A model generated the notes under the pieces. That model did no database searches. It was not told where the DNA came from and worked only from the letters and a program-made list of their open reading frames with translations. Below are positions 25,114-34,468 of a stretch of 64,000 nt of DNA, piece after piece. How positions within the stretch are numbered: position 1 is the first letter of the stretch; every line of letters begins with the position of its first letter. The stretch comes from Planktomarina sp. GTDB taxonomy: Bacteria > Pseudomonadota > Alphaproteobacteria > Rhodobacterales > Rhodobacteraceae. The DNA is taken from assembly GCA_020630595.1 (NCBI GenBank), contig JAHDBC010000011.1, positions 1 through 64,000 of the forward strand, written 5' to 3'. The position numbers and the translations under genes are program-made.

Positions 25114-25783
25114 CGGGTTAACGGTTGCGGAATGGCAGGCCATTGGCTTGTCCATCAGGGTCGCGACGATTGCCACCTTGGTCAGTCTGCCCCTTGCAGT
25201 GGCAGTTGCATTGGTTTTGGAACGATTGCGGTTTTGGGGGCGCGGCTTGCTGTCGGCCGTTGTGTATCTGCCGCTGGTTTTGCCACCCGTTGTGACCGGA
25301 TATCTGTTGCTGATCAGCTTTGGCCCTGCCGGGGCGGTGGGCCAATCGCTGGCGGTGTTTGGGATCAGCTTTGCCTTTAACGCAGCGGGTGCTGCCCTTG
25401 CTGCTGGGGTAATGGCGTTTCCGTTGATCGTGCGCAGCATACAATTGTCGTTGTCTTATGTGGACCCCGGGTTGGAAGACGCCGCACGCACATTGGGGGC
25501 AGGCCCGATCGCCGTGTTCCGCACCGTCACGCTGCCCTTGATCCGGCCCGGGCTTTTGGCCGGTGCAGTTTTGGGGTTTGCCAAGGCCATGGGTGAATTT
25601 GGGGCCACCATTACATTTGTTTCAAACATTCCCGGGCAGACGCAAACGATTCCGTCCGCCATTTATGCGCTGTTTCAGGTGCCGGGGCAGGACGCCGCTG
25701 TTGCCCGGCTGATCATCATATCTGCCGTTTTGTCATTGGGTGCGATTGCCGTGTCCGAAGCCGTGGCGCGGCGGCAAAGATGA
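25103..25783 (+). CDS. modB: Molybdate ABC transporter permease
   Basis: A 226-residue inner-membrane permease with about five or six helices. The EAA loop is visible as EDAARTLGAGPIAVFRTVTLPLI (about 131-153), the site that docks on ModC, and PLVLPPVVTGYLLL is typical of ModB. It starts inside modA (ATG 25103) and overlaps modC by ATGA, so the three genes form a translationally coupled operon. A longer in-frame start at 25031 would add 24 residues lying inside modA and is not needed. Confidence 0.93.
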   Translation: MWTDGLTVAEWQAIGLSIRVATIATLVSLPLAVAVALVLERLRFWGRGLLSAVVYLPLVLPPVVTGYLLLISFGPAGAVGQSLAVFGISFAFNAAGAALAAGVMAFPLIVRSIQLSLSYVDPGLEDAARTLGAGPIAVFRTVTLPLIRPGLLAGAVLGFAKAMGEFGATITFVSNIPGQTQTIPSAIYALFQVPGQDAAVARLIIISAVLSLGAIAVSEAVARRQR

Positions 25784-26841
25784 CGCTGGATATTCACATA
25801 ACGCATCGGCGCGGTGGGTTTGCGCTGGATGTGGCGCTGACCTGTCCGCCCGGGGTGACCGTGGTATTCGGGCCTTCGGGGTCTGGCAAAACAACCCTGT
25901 TGCAATGTGTGGCGGGGATTATCCGCCCTGCATCAGGCCATATTCGATTGGGCGACCGCGAATGGTTCGGGGCAAAGACGCAAGCGCCTGTTCACAAGCG
26001 CAAAATTGGTTACGTGTTTCAAGACGGTCGCTTGTTCCCACATCTGACTGTGCGCCAGAACATCCATTACGCGCAGCGCTTTGGTCCCGGCCAACCCCCT
26101 GAAACCATTGAACATTGGTGTACGGTGCTGGGGGTTTCAGCTTTGCTGGACCGCATGCCCGCGACCCTGTCGGGGGGCGAACGCCAAAGGGTGGCCTTGG
26201 CCCGCGCACTGGCCCGCACGCCGGATGTTTTGTGCCTTGATGAACCCCTGTCGGCGCTGGATGCGCCCCGGCGCCGCGATGTTCTGGATGATCTGGAACG
26301 TGTGATCGCGGATGCGAAAATCCCTGTGTTGTACGTGACCCACGACATTCAGGAACTGACCCGGCTGGCACACCGCGTTGCGTTGATTGATGATGGAAAC
26401 ATTGTTTTGTCAGGACCGGCGGCTGATGTTCTGACGGATCCGGTGGCGCGTCCCTATTTGCCGGGGCGCAATCTTGGCGCGCTTGTCACTTGCAAGGTGG
26501 GCCCCACGGCCCAAGGCGTCACGGACCTGCAGTTCAACGGCGGCACGATCCGGCTTGCCAATGTGGCGGCGCAGGAAGGGGGAGAATTGCGTTTGCGTGT
26601 GGCAGCGCAAGACGTGATCTTGTCACGGGAAAAGCCTGCGGGCCTGTCCGCCCTGAATGTGTTTCAAGCCACTGTCACAGACATCCGGCCAGATCAGGCA
26701 AGCGTTGTTGTGTCCATCGCTGTGGGGGATACGACTTTGCTGTCACGGATCACGCGGGTGTCTGCACAGACCATGGAATTGCAGATCGGCGCAACCGTTC
26801 ACGCAATCATAAAGGCCACCGCAACAGATGCGATGGCCTAA
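25780..26841 (+). CDS. modC: Molybdate ABC transporter ATPase
   Basis: A 353-residue ATPase with Walker A GPSGSGKTT (about 31-39), signature LSGGERQR (about 130-137), Walker B VLCLDEP and the switch His in VTHD. A C-terminal Mop-like domain (about 290-350) is present, with VTDIRPDQASVVVSIAVGDT, which binds molybdate and lets cells sense oxyanion level. It energises ModAB uptake for molybdenum cofactor enzymes. It overlaps modB by four bases. The stop is six bases from that of the convergent malyl-CoA lyase. Confidence 0.95.
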   Translation: MTLDIHITHRRGGFALDVALTCPPGVTVVFGPSGSGKTTLLQCVAGIIRPASGHIRLGDREWFGAKTQAPVHKRKIGYVFQDGRLFPHLTVRQNIHYAQRFGPGQPPETIEHWCTVLGVSALLDRMPATLSGGERQRVALARALARTPDVLCLDEPLSALDAPRRRDVLDDLERVIADAKIPVLYVTHDIQELTRLAHRVALIDDGNIVLSGPAADVLTDPVARPYLPGRNLGALVTCKVGPTAQGVTDLQFNGGTIRLANVAAQEGGELRLRVAAQDVILSREKPAGLSALNVFQATVTDIRPDQASVVVSIAVGDTTLLSRITRVSAQTMELQIGATVHAIIKATATDAMA

Positions 26842-26847
26842 TAGGGA

Positions 26848-27828
26848 TCAGCCCTTGGCGGCGATTTGTTTTGCCTTGCCCACCAGGTTTTCGGCCTGCC
26901 GGATCGACGCATAATCGATCAGACGACCGTCCAGGGATACGGCGCCCTTGCCCGCTTTTTCCGCTTCGGCCATGGCGACCAAGATGCGTTCGGCGCGGTC
27001 GATGTCAGCGGCAGATGGCGACATAACCTCGTTCGCCAGTGCGATTTGCGATGGGTGGATGGCCCATTTGCCTTCGCAGCCCAATGTTGCGGCGCGGTTG
27101 GCTGCGGCTTTGTAACCTTCGGGATCCTGAAAATCGCCAAAAGGTCCATCGATCGGGCGCAATCCGTTGGCGCGTGCGGCGACAACCATCGTGGCCAGCG
27201 CGTGGTGCCACATATCGCCCCAATGTGTTGCACGTGAACCGTCGTCCGCCGGGTCTGTCAGCACGGAATAGTTCGGGTTTACACCACCGATCTGCGTCGT
27301 GCGGGCCCGGGTCGAAGCGGCATAATCCGCCACGCCAAAGTGCAGCGATTCGTTACGCTTGGACGCTTTGGCGATTTCGCCAACATTCTGCATGCCAAGC
27401 GCCGTTTCGATGATGTGTTCGAACCCGATCCGCTTTTTGTAGCCCTTTGCGTCTTCGATCTGGGTGACAAGCATATCAACGGCATAGACGTCTGCGGCGG
27501 TTCCAACCTTGGGGATCATGATCAGGTCCAGCTTGTCACCGGCCGCTTCCAAAATTTCGACCAGATCGCGATACATATAGTGCGTGTCCAGCCCGTTGAT
27601 GCGGATCGACATGGTCTTTCCGCCCCAATCCAGATCATTCAGCGCCTGAATAATGTTGGATCGTGCCCGTGCTTTGTCGTCCGGTGCAACGGCGTCTTCC
27701 AGATCAAGAAAGACGACATCAACATCAGATTTTGCAGCCTTTTCAAACATTTGGTCTGCACTGCCTGGGACAGCCAGTTCAGAACGGTTCAGGCGGGCAG
27801 GGGCCTGTTCGATGGGGTGAAAGCTCAT
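26848..27828 (-). CDS. mclA: L-malyl-CoA lyase (serine-cycle type)
   Basis: A 326-residue HpcH/HpaI (CitE-like) lyase. The stretches RLNRSELAVPGS, FLDLEDAVAPDDK, IRINGLDTHYMYRD and KWAIHPSQIALANEV run close to MclA of Methylorubrum, closer than to Rhodobacter Mcl1. It cleaves malyl-CoA to acetyl-CoA and glyoxylate, with Mg2+ held by the Glu/Asp of the LDLEDAV segment. It lies beside the aminotransferase-mtkAB operon and faces it across a response-regulator gene, completing the malate to glyoxylate limb. The start MSFHPIEQA is normal for the family. Confidence 0.92.
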   Translation of the reverse strand: MSFHPIEQAPARLNRSELAVPGSADQMFEKAAKSDVDVVFLDLEDAVAPDDKARARSNIIQALNDLDWGGKTMSIRINGLDTHYMYRDLVEILEAAGDKLDLIMIPKVGTAADVYAVDMLVTQIEDAKGYKKRIGFEHIIETALGMQNVGEIAKASKRNESLHFGVADYAASTRARTTQIGGVNPNYSVLTDPADDGSRATHWGDMWHHALATMVVAARANGLRPIDGPFGDFQDPEGYKAAANRAATLGCEGKWAIHPSQIALANEVMSPSAADIDRAERILVAMAEAEKAGKGAVSLDGRLIDYASIRQAENLVGKAKQIAAKG

Positions 27829-27933
27829 GTTTACTACCTTTGTGTCAAGCGGACTTGTTCGCGTGGTGACCGCGTTGACGCCCGACTGTCAAGGAAGAAA
27901 ATTGCGTGAACGCTAACGTATGCGAAAGAATAC

Positions 27934-27950
27934 TGCGCTTTCAGGGCGCA
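27934..27950 (-). terminator. Weak hairpin after the LuxR-type regulator
   Basis: On the minus strand tgcgc and gcgca flank a 7-nt loop directly after the regulator's stop codon, followed by gtattctttc. The stem is only 5 bp, so this is a weak candidate. Confidence 0.35.
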
Positions 27951-28577
27951 CTAATCCGCCATACGCGCCGCCGGTGACGCATAGTAGACGGCGACCGCCT
28001 GGGTCCGGGAATTCACGTTCAGCTTTTCGTAAATCGACCTGAGATGGTATTTGATCGTGTTCAGCGAAATCTCAAGTTCAGTTGCCAGTTTTTGGTTTGA
28101 ATATCCCTTGGCCAGCAAATCCAGAACCGCGCGTTCTTTGTCAGACAGGCTGTCCAATGGATCACGTTGTAATGAACGCACATCCAAAAACGGAAACACC
28201 ATCCGGCCTTGCGCGACTTCGGCCACGATATCCAAAAGCTGTTCGGTGCTGTCTTGGCGTGAACAGAACCCTGCGGCCCCGGCTGCCATGGCCTTGCGTG
28301 CCGCAGCGGGGCTGCCGTCGTGGCTGTAGACAACGACGCGCAGATCATTGCGCTGTGCGCGCAACACTTCCAGCAACCGTTCGCCGCCCAAATTCGGTAT
28401 GGCCCAATCAATGATGCCCACTTGGATGTTGGCGCGCAGCGCGACTTCCAGAAATGCTTCGGCAGATTTGGCCGTTGCCACCAGCGACAGCCGTGGATCG
28501 CGGTCGATCACATCAGACAATGCCCCCAGCATCAGGGGGTTCCCATCTGCGACTGCAATATCAATCATTTCCGACAT
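27951..28577 (-). CDS. LuxR/NarL-family response regulator
   Basis: A 208-residue two-domain regulator. The receiver domain (about 4-120) has the acidic pair VADGN, phospho-acceptor Asp57 in GIIDWAIP, and Ser/Lys in VVVYSHDG and FCSRQDS. The C-terminal GerE-type HTH (about 143-196) has LSDKERAVLDLLAKGYSNQKLA. No sensor kinase gene is in the window. It lies between mclA (same strand, 122 bp downstream) and the divergent aminotransferase-mtkAB operon, so control of both is the simplest reading. The Ser rather than Lys near residue 106 should be checked for phosphorylation competence. Confidence 0.9.
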   Translation of the reverse strand: MSEMIDIAVADGNPLMLGALSDVIDRDPRLSLVATAKSAEAFLEVALRANIQVGIIDWAIPNLGGERLLEVLRAQRNDLRVVVYSHDGSPAAARKAMAAGAAGFCSRQDSTEQLLDIVAEVAQGRMVFPFLDVRSLQRDPLDSLSDKERAVLDLLAKGYSNQKLATELEISLNTIKYHLRSIYEKLNVNSRTQAVAVYYASPAARMAD

Positions 28578-28598
28578 TTCCCACCCGTTTGAACAATG

Positions 28599-28616
28599 TG
28601 CGCGATTGTATGCGCA
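28599..28616. promoter_or_regulatory. Inverted repeat in the divergent regulator/aminotransferase gap
   Basis: TGCGC (28599-28603) and GCGCA (28612-28616) flank an 8-nt spacer, in the 170-bp intergenic region between the response regulator and the aminotransferase gene. It could be an operator for the regulator, by position only. Confidence 0.35.
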
Positions 28617-28747
28617 AAAACCATCCTTATGGGTGGGTTATAACCTATCTGAAAAACAAACAAAAGGGTGGGGAGTGGGCGTTGTTGCCCTGCGCCACTG
28701 CGCTATTTTGCCCATCAACACGCAAATTGCATCGCTGGGAGGCACCG

Positions 28748-29995
28748 ATGACCGAATTCCAAATCCCCGAAACACTCGAAATTCCGCACACATTGGCCGC
28801 GGGCCCGGGGCCGGGCAACACAGACGCACGTGTGCTGGCGCGTTTTGCGGCCTCTGGCGTTGCGGACCACATGCACCCGGCGGTGTTGCAGGGCATGGTG
28901 GAATGCAAAGAAATGCTGCGCGAAGTATGGGGAACCAAAAACACCTATACGTTCGGCGTTGCTGGCACCGGTTGGTCTGGATTGGACATGATGTTCACCG
29001 CTGTCTTGCCGGGCGACAAGGTTGTGATTTTCGCCAATGGTACATTTTCGGGGATCGACGCGCTGTCTGTTCGGATGAAGGCCGCAACCCGCGAAGAACT
29101 GGCCGCAGACAGCCTGAACCCGCAGGCCGCATCTGTCACGGTGATCGAAGTGCCCCATGGCCAGTCTGTCACGGGTGACATGGTGGAAAAGGCGTTGGCC
29201 GAACACAAGCCCCGCTTTGCTGCGATGGCCCATTGGGAAACCGGTTCGGGCCGCGTCAATGACATTCAGGGCTTTAGCGATGCGTGCGAAAAGCACGGTG
29301 CGATGGGCCTGATTGATGCGGTGTCCAGCTTGGGTGTGGGCGATTTCCGCATTGATGATTACCCCGGTGTCCATGGTTGGGCGTCTTGCCCGCAAAAGGG
29401 CATCTGTGCGCTGCCGCTGACCTATGCACCTGTTTCGTTCACGGATCACTATATCGCAGAACTTAAGGCCCACGGGGCGCCGACGTTCTGCCACCACCCG
29501 ATTTTGGAGGCCCGCCATTGGGGCATCATCGACGGGAAAGATGTGGAAAAGGGCACATACCACCGCACACACAGTGCCTATGCCGTGTGTTCATTCCACG
29601 AAGCACTGCGCCTGACGTTGCAAGAAGGCGTCGCCCAAAGGGCCGCATCGTATGAATACCACGAAGCCGCATTGAAACAGGCGGTTGCGATGATGGGCTG
29701 CGATGTGACATCCAACATGACTTCGCTGGTTGTTTTGAACCTGCCGGGTGACCTGGCGGGGCGCGAAATGGAACTGGTGCAGTCAGCCCGCGCCAAAAAC
29801 TTTGGCATCTGGCCAACGCTGTCCGAACCCGTGCAGGTCCGCATCGGTATTTTGAACCAGCTGACCGAAGCGGCCATTCGCGAAATCGTGGAACGCTTTG
29901 GTGCGGAAATGGCCGCAATGGGCGCAGACATCGATATGCCGGCAATCATGGCATCCCTGGATGATCACTATCGCCCGGCTGTGGCTGCTGAATAA
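28748..29995 (+). CDS. Class V aminotransferase, probable serine-glyoxylate aminotransferase
   Basis: A 415-residue fold-type I PLP enzyme of class V. Lys217 (SCPQKGIC) is the Schiff-base lysine and Asp190 (LIDAVSS) pairs with the PLP ring nitrogen; [13 protein letters not shown] (14-26) is the N-terminal loop. By context it would move the amino group of serine to glyoxylate, giving hydroxypyruvate and glycine, as in the serine cycle. The sequence is visibly divergent from Methylorubrum SgaA, so alanine, aspartate or other donors are possible. ggagg is 5 bases before ATG 28748. mtkA starts 41 bp after it. Confidence 0.82.
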   Translation: MTEFQIPETLEIPHTLAAGPGPGNTDARVLARFAASGVADHMHPAVLQGMVECKEMLREVWGTKNTYTFGVAGTGWSGLDMMFTAVLPGDKVVIFANGTFSGIDALSVRMKAATREELAADSLNPQAASVTVIEVPHGQSVTGDMVEKALAEHKPRFAAMAHWETGSGRVNDIQGFSDACEKHGAMGLIDAVSSLGVGDFRIDDYPGVHGWASCPQKGICALPLTYAPVSFTDHYIAELKAHGAPTFCHHPILEARHWGIIDGKDVEKGTYHRTHSAYAVCSFHEALRLTLQEGVAQRAASYEYHEAALKQAVAMMGCDVTSNMTSLVVLNLPGDLAGREMELVQSARAKNFGIWPTLSEPVQVRIGILNQLTEAAIREIVERFGAEMAAMGADIDMPAIMASLDDHYRPAVAAE

Positions 29996-30036
29996 CCCAT
30001 ACCAAAGGTCCGCATGACCAAGGGAGGAAGGTCAAA

Positions 30037-31233
30037 ATGGATATCCATGAATACCAAGCCAAGGACATTTTGTCAGGCTTTGGCGTGCCCGTGCCGCGTG
30101 GCGGTTTGGGGTACAGCCCGGAACAGGTGGCCTACCGCGCCCGCGAAATCGGCGGGGACACTTGGGTTGTCAAAGGCCAGATCCATTCTGGCGGTCGCGG
30201 CAAAGCCGGTGGCGTGAAGGTCTGCAAAGACGAACACGAAATCTTTGATGCGGCCAACGATATGTTCGGCAAAAAACTGGTCACCAATCAAACCGGTCCA
30301 GAAGGCAAGATCGTCTATCGTGTGCTGGTGGAAGAAGGCGTCGACATCGCGCGGGAAATTTACCTGGGTCTGGTGTTGGATCGGTCCACGGAACGGGTGA
30401 TGGTTGTCGCTTCTGCCGCTGGTGGGATGGAAATCGAAGAAATTTCCGCTGAACAGCCGGATTCCCTGATCCGTCAGGTGATCGAACCTGCTGTTGGATT
30501 GACCGCGTTTCAGGCGCGCGAAATCGCCTTTGCCTTGGGGTTGGACCCGGCGCAGATCCAGCAAATGGTGAACGTTCTGAACGGATGCTACAAGGCATTC
30601 ACCGAACTGGACGCGACAATGGTTGAAATCAACCCGTTGGTGGTGACCGGCGACAGCCGCATCATCGCGCTGGACGCCAAAATGTCATTCGATGACAACG
30701 CCATGTTCCGCCGTCAGGATATCGCTGAATTGCGCGACAAATCCCAAGAAGACAGCCGCGAAACGCAAGCCGCCGACCGGGGGCTGTCGTATGTGGGCTT
30801 GGAAGGCAACATTGGCTGTATCGTGAATGGTGCAGGCCTCGCCATGGCGACGATGGATATGATCAAGCTGGCCGGGGGCGAACCTGCCAACTTCCTTGAT
30901 ATTGGCGGCGGTGCAAGCCCGGAACGCGTGGCCAAGGCGTTCCGCCTGGTCCGGTCTGACGCAAATGTCGAAGCGATCCTTGTGAATATCTTTGCGGGCA
31001 TCAACCGCTGTGACTGGGTGGCCGAAGGCGTTGTGAAAGCGCTGGAAGAAAACCCGGTGGATATCCCCGTGATCGTCCGCCTGTCGGGCACAAAGGTGGA
31101 AGAGGGGCGCAAGATCCTGTCCCAATCCGGCCTGCCCATCATCCGCGCCGCAACGCTGGAAGAAGCCGCAGATCGCGCCGTCAATGCATGGCAGCGCGAT
31201 CTGACCCATGCAGCCAAAATCGTAGCGGAGTAA
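30037..31233 (+). CDS. mtkA: Malate-CoA ligase (malate thiokinase) beta subunit
   Basis: A 398-residue ATP-grasp subunit of the succinyl-CoA synthetase family. The N-terminus [20 protein letters not shown] and the segments [35 protein letters not shown] and [18 protein letters not shown] match MtkA rather than SucC of the TCA cycle. It binds ATP and passes phosphate to MtkB, which makes malyl-CoA for MclA. agggaggaagg is an excellent ribosome site. mtkB follows after 5 bp. Confidence 0.93.
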   Translation: MDIHEYQAKDILSGFGVPVPRGGLGYSPEQVAYRAREIGGDTWVVKGQIHSGGRGKAGGVKVCKDEHEIFDAANDMFGKKLVTNQTGPEGKIVYRVLVEEGVDIAREIYLGLVLDRSTERVMVVASAAGGMEIEEISAEQPDSLIRQVIEPAVGLTAFQAREIAFALGLDPAQIQQMVNVLNGCYKAFTELDATMVEINPLVVTGDSRIIALDAKMSFDDNAMFRRQDIAELRDKSQEDSRETQAADRGLSYVGLEGNIGCIVNGAGLAMATMDMIKLAGGEPANFLDIGGGASPERVAKAFRLVRSDANVEAILVNIFAGINRCDWVAEGVVKALEENPVDIPVIVRLSGTKVEEGRKILSQSGLPIIRAATLEEAADRAVNAWQRDLTHAAKIVAE

Positions 31234-31238
31234 GTGAT

Positions 31239-32126
31239 ATGTCCATTCTTCTAGATCGCAATACACCTGTCGTTGTGCAGGGCATCACTGGCCGCATCGC
31301 TGCGTTCCACACACAAGAAATGATCGACTATGGCACCAACGTCGTGGGCGGCGTTGTGCCCGGAAAGGGCGGCACGACCGTGCACGGGCGTCCTGTCTTT
31401 GACACCATGAAAGAAGCCGTGGCCGCCACAGGCTGCACAGCATCGCTGGTCATGGTGCCGCCCCCCTTTGCGGCCGATTCCATCATGGAATGTGCCGATG
31501 CGGGGTTGGACCTGTGCGTATCGATCACAGATGGGATCCCTGCGCAGGATATGATGCGCGTCAAACGGTACATGATGCGCTACAAAGGTTCGTCCAAGAT
31601 GCGTCTTTTGGGGCCAAACTGCGCTGGCATGATCACCCCGGGTCAGGCCCTTATGGGCATCATGCCGGGCCATATCTATGAACCCGGCCGGGTTGGCATT
31701 GTTGGGCGGTCAGGCACTTTGGGCTACGAAGCTGCATCACAAATGAAAGAACTGGGCATCGGCGTTTCGTCGTCTGTTGGCATTGGGGGCGATCCGATCA
31801 ACGGTTCGTCGTTCAAAGACGTGCTGGCCCTGTTTGAAGCCGACGAAGATACGGACGCTGTGGTCATGATTGGTGAAATTGGCGGCCCGCAAGAAGCGGA
31901 AGCTGCCGAATACATCCGCGATCATATGACCAAACCCGTCATCGCCTATGTTGCCGGTCTGTCTGCGCCAAAGGGCAAACGGATGGGTCACGCCGGTGCG
32001 ATCATTTCTGCGTTCGGGGAATCCGCGCCGGAAAAGGTGGAAATCCTGCAATCGGTGGGGGCGACCATTGCGCCGAACCCGTCCGTGATTGGCACAACTG
32101 TTCAATCCACATTGAAGGCCGCCTGA
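31239..32126 (+). CDS. mtkB: Malate-CoA ligase alpha subunit
   Basis: A 295-residue CoA-binding subunit of the succinyl-CoA synthetase family. The phosphohistidine is His251 in [20 protein letters not shown] and [10 protein letters not shown] give the Rossmann and CoA parts. Length and text match MtkB (296 residues in Methylorubrum). Together with MtkA it forms malyl-CoA from malate, ATP and CoA. The start at 31239 is five bases after mtkA's stop; the frame from 31188 overlaps mtkA. The next gene begins two bases after the stop. Confidence 0.93.
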   Translation: MSILLDRNTPVVVQGITGRIAAFHTQEMIDYGTNVVGGVVPGKGGTTVHGRPVFDTMKEAVAATGCTASLVMVPPPFAADSIMECADAGLDLCVSITDGIPAQDMMRVKRYMMRYKGSSKMRLLGPNCAGMITPGQALMGIMPGHIYEPGRVGIVGRSGTLGYEAASQMKELGIGVSSSVGIGGDPINGSSFKDVLALFEADEDTDAVVMIGEIGGPQEAEAAEYIRDHMTKPVIAYVAGLSAPKGKRMGHAGAIISAFGESAPEKVEILQSVGATIAPNPSVIGTTVQSTLKAA

Positions 32127-32127
32127 T

Positions 32128-32724
32128 ATGACCAAAGCCCAACCAAAAGCAAAATGGATCAGCATCAGCCATCCGACCTGCGTGTTGGAAATGGGCTTTG
32201 GCATGCGACCAAAAATCGAAAACCGCCCGCGTCCAAAGGAATCGCGGGCGGTGGTTCTGACCATCGACCTGATGAAACAGCTTTCGCCGGAATTGAAAGG
32301 CAAAACGCTGGGTCTTGTCGGGTTTGGACGGGTGGCCCAGCGGGTCGCCGGGCTTGCCGCGCTGCGCTATGGGATGAAGGTCATCGTGGCTGATCCGTCT
32401 GCCATACCGGGGGCGTATTGCAAAACATTGGGCGTTGAACAGGTGACGCTGGATCATTTGATGCGGCGGGCCGATGTGGTCAGCCTGCATTGCTGGAACG
32501 CCGCGGATACGCGCGGACTGATCAGCGGGCCACAGCTGGATCTGATGCAGGACCATGCCATTCTGATCGATACAGTTGGCGAAGGTGTTGTGGACCGTCA
32601 GGCCCTGTTTCATGCCCTGTCGTTCGGCATGTTGGCCGGTGCGGGCGTCGATGTCGCGTTGGACAAGGGGCGTTTGCCCACCGATCTGATCCACAGTGGC
32701 GCGTGTATCGTTGTGGATGCCTAG
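32128..32724 (+). CDS. Truncated D-2-hydroxyacid dehydrogenase-like protein (NAD domain only, active site lost)
   Basis: A 198-residue protein holding only the NAD-binding Rossmann domain of D-isomer 2-hydroxyacid dehydrogenases: GKTLGLVGFGRVAQRVAG (58-75) with GxGxxA, VIVADP, and ADVVSLHCW. The normal enzyme is about 310-340 residues with a separate catalytic domain, absent here. The catalytic Arg of the usual NTARG is missing (DTVGEGVVD), the Glu of the next helix is replaced (VDVALDKG), and the final catalytic His is gone. So it probably binds NAD(H) without catalysis. It starts two bases after mtkB, where hydroxypyruvate reductase is expected in serine-cycle operons. Confidence 0.8.
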   Translation: MTKAQPKAKWISISHPTCVLEMGFGMRPKIENRPRPKESRAVVLTIDLMKQLSPELKGKTLGLVGFGRVAQRVAGLAALRYGMKVIVADPSAIPGAYCKTLGVEQVTLDHLMRRADVVSLHCWNAADTRGLISGPQLDLMQDHAILIDTVGEGVVDRQALFHALSFGMLAGAGVDVALDKGRLPTDLIHSGACIVVDA

Positions 32725-33827
32725 CCGTCGAATACGCCTGCCTGTTCAAGGCTGACCCCCACATAAGCCGCCGCTGCCATGACGATCAACGCGATCAGAA
32801 TCGCAAACAGGATTTTCCAGATCGAATAGGGTCGTTCCCCCTGCACACGTCCGGTGTCGCCATTGACGACAAACCGGTATGATTTGCCCCGATATTTGTA
32901 TGCTGCTACCCAGACCGGAAGCAGGATGTGTTTGAATGTGACATTGGACACATCCGTTTTGACCTGATGAATGCGCTGCGCGTCCCCGCCGATATCGAAC
33001 CGCACATCGCGCAAGATCACTTCGTGCATTTTGCCGCGTGCGTCGTCGTATCCGTCGACAAGTTCCACCCCGTATCCTTCGGCGCGGAACCCTGCCAGAT
33101 ATTCCGGCGTATAGGGGTGCAGATGGGACAGGTTCCATGGTTCCAACGCTTCGGTATATTTTCGCGGCAGTGACTTTGATGCCAGAACCAATACATCGTC
33201 AAACCAGCGCTGCACGCGTCCCTGCACGCCGCGCCAGCGGGTTTTTCGCACGCGGCGGGTGCGTGTGCGCCCTTCGCTGTCACGGTAGGACTGGTTGACG
33301 TAATAATGGGTCCCGCGTTCGCCCGAATAGGCCGTGCGTGTATCGGCATCGAACGTCCAATAGGGCACGTAAATCCCATTCATCTTGCGCCCCTTGCGGG
33401 CGTATTCTTTCAATCCGTTGGGGGCAAACCACAGGCTGCCCAACCAACCGTTCATCGCACCCCGTGCGGCCTTTTCATCCAGATTGAACGGCAACACGGC
33501 CTTTGGCTTGATATGCCGGTGTGCGCCGGTGGATGTTACAACGGGTGTCGCACAAAACGCGCAATCCTTGGCGTGGATGTCGGCATCAAATTCGACCTGT
33601 GCCCCACAATTGGGGCATTGGGACACACGGGTTTCTTCGATTTCCGCTTCGGGCAGGCGCGCCTGAACCGCGGCCCGGAAATCCAGTTCAACAATATCGC
33701 GTGCCGGAAACAGCACCGCTTCGGCATTGCCGCAGTGGTCACAGACCAATTGTCCCTGATCCGGGTCGAACCGAAAATCAGACCCGCAGTTATCGCAGGG
33801 AAAGCGGTGGTCCAAAACCTCTGCCAT
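32721..33827 (-). CDS. Zinc-ribbon membrane-anchored protein of unknown function
   Basis: A 368-residue protein with two N-terminal zinc ribbons: CDNC/CDHC (about 11-33) and CPNC/CAFC (about 70-92). The middle (about 120-330) is rich in Arg and aromatics with paired basic patches, and a single TM helix (KILFAILIALIVMAAAAYVG, about 339-358) is near the C-terminus. Databases often label this type as a TFIIB-like zinc finger or 'primosomal N'-like helicase', but no helicase motifs are seen. It begins a run of minus-strand envelope genes, so a membrane role is likely. Overlaps the mtk operon's last gene by 4 bp, convergent. Confidence 0.8.
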   Translation of the reverse strand: MAEVLDHRFPCDNCGSDFRFDPDQGQLVCDHCGNAEAVLFPARDIVELDFRAAVQARLPEAEIEETRVSQCPNCGAQVEFDADIHAKDCAFCATPVVTSTGAHRHIKPKAVLPFNLDEKAARGAMNGWLGSLWFAPNGLKEYARKGRKMNGIYVPYWTFDADTRTAYSGERGTHYYVNQSYRDSEGRTRTRRVRKTRWRGVQGRVQRWFDDVLVLASKSLPRKYTEALEPWNLSHLHPYTPEYLAGFRAEGYGVELVDGYDDARGKMHEVILRDVRFDIGGDAQRIHQVKTDVSNVTFKHILLPVWVAAYKYRGKSYRFVVNGDTGRVQGERPYSIWKILFAILIALIVMAAAAYVGVSLEQAGVFDG

Positions 33828-33928
33828 GGGGACTCCGTTCGTGATTTGGGGCTTTGTAGCCAGATTTGAAATCTGGTGCCATGGGGATCATTCTTGAAAG
33901 AACGCGCAGGCCGTGCCAGCGTTCCGCC

Positions 33929-34468
33929 ATGAAACGATTGATTTGCCTGTTTATCCTGATTGCAACGCCGGTTTTGGCGGATCCTGCGACCTTTGCCTTT
34001 TCGTGGAAAGGGGCGGGCGGATACAAGGTGCGCGGTGCGTTCACCTATGATCCGGTCACGGTCCCTGATGGTATCGTTCAAGGACACGACCTGATCTGTT
34101 TCGAAATGTTTGGCACGCACAACGGCGCATCCATTGGCACGTGGGCGCTGGACCAATTGACCCCGGACACCCCTTGGATTTTCACGTTCGACGCCCTGAA
34201 TGAACGTCTGCTGGTGCCCGGCGATGCGGGCATTTCCATGCCACAGGCGTGGAATATGGGCGGTCGTGGTGATGATTGCGGGGTTGGGGGCTTTGGTTTG
34301 AATCTGGGTTCAGCGTTTCAGGATGTCTGTATCAACAACACGCTGATATTCGACAGCCAGATTGACCCGTTCACGCCGTTTTGGTCCGGTAAAGCTGACG
34401 GTTATGCCTACACATTGATGGACTGTCAGACGGTCCAGTTGTTCAGCCTGCTACAGGAACCGATGTAA
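33929..34468 (+). CDS. Secreted hypothetical protein
   Basis: A 179-residue protein with signal peptide MKRLICLFILIATPVLA followed by DPATFAFSWKGAGGYKVRG. The mature part is rich in Gly and aromatic residues with Cys pairs (DLICFEM, GDDCGV, DVCINN, MDCQTV) that may form disulfides. I recognise no domain. The ATG at 33929 is preferred because it begins the signal peptide; the 33866 frame adds an unsupported N-terminus. It overlaps the 3' end of the cytochrome b-like gene by 18 bp, convergent. Confidence 0.65.
   Translation: MKRLICLFILIATPVLADPATFAFSWKGAGGYKVRGAFTYDPVTVPDGIVQGHDLICFEMFGTHNGASIGTWALDQLTPDTPWIFTFDALNERLLVPGDAGISMPQAWNMGGRGDDCGVGGFGLNLGSAFQDVCINNTLIFDSQIDPFTPFWSGKADGYAYTLMDCQTVQLFSLLQEPM

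Noticed and set aside
30037-32126. TCA-cycle succinyl-CoA synthetase (SucCD)
   Set aside because: The text is closer to MtkA/MtkB, and the neighbours are an aminotransferase and malyl-CoA lyase instead of TCA genes.
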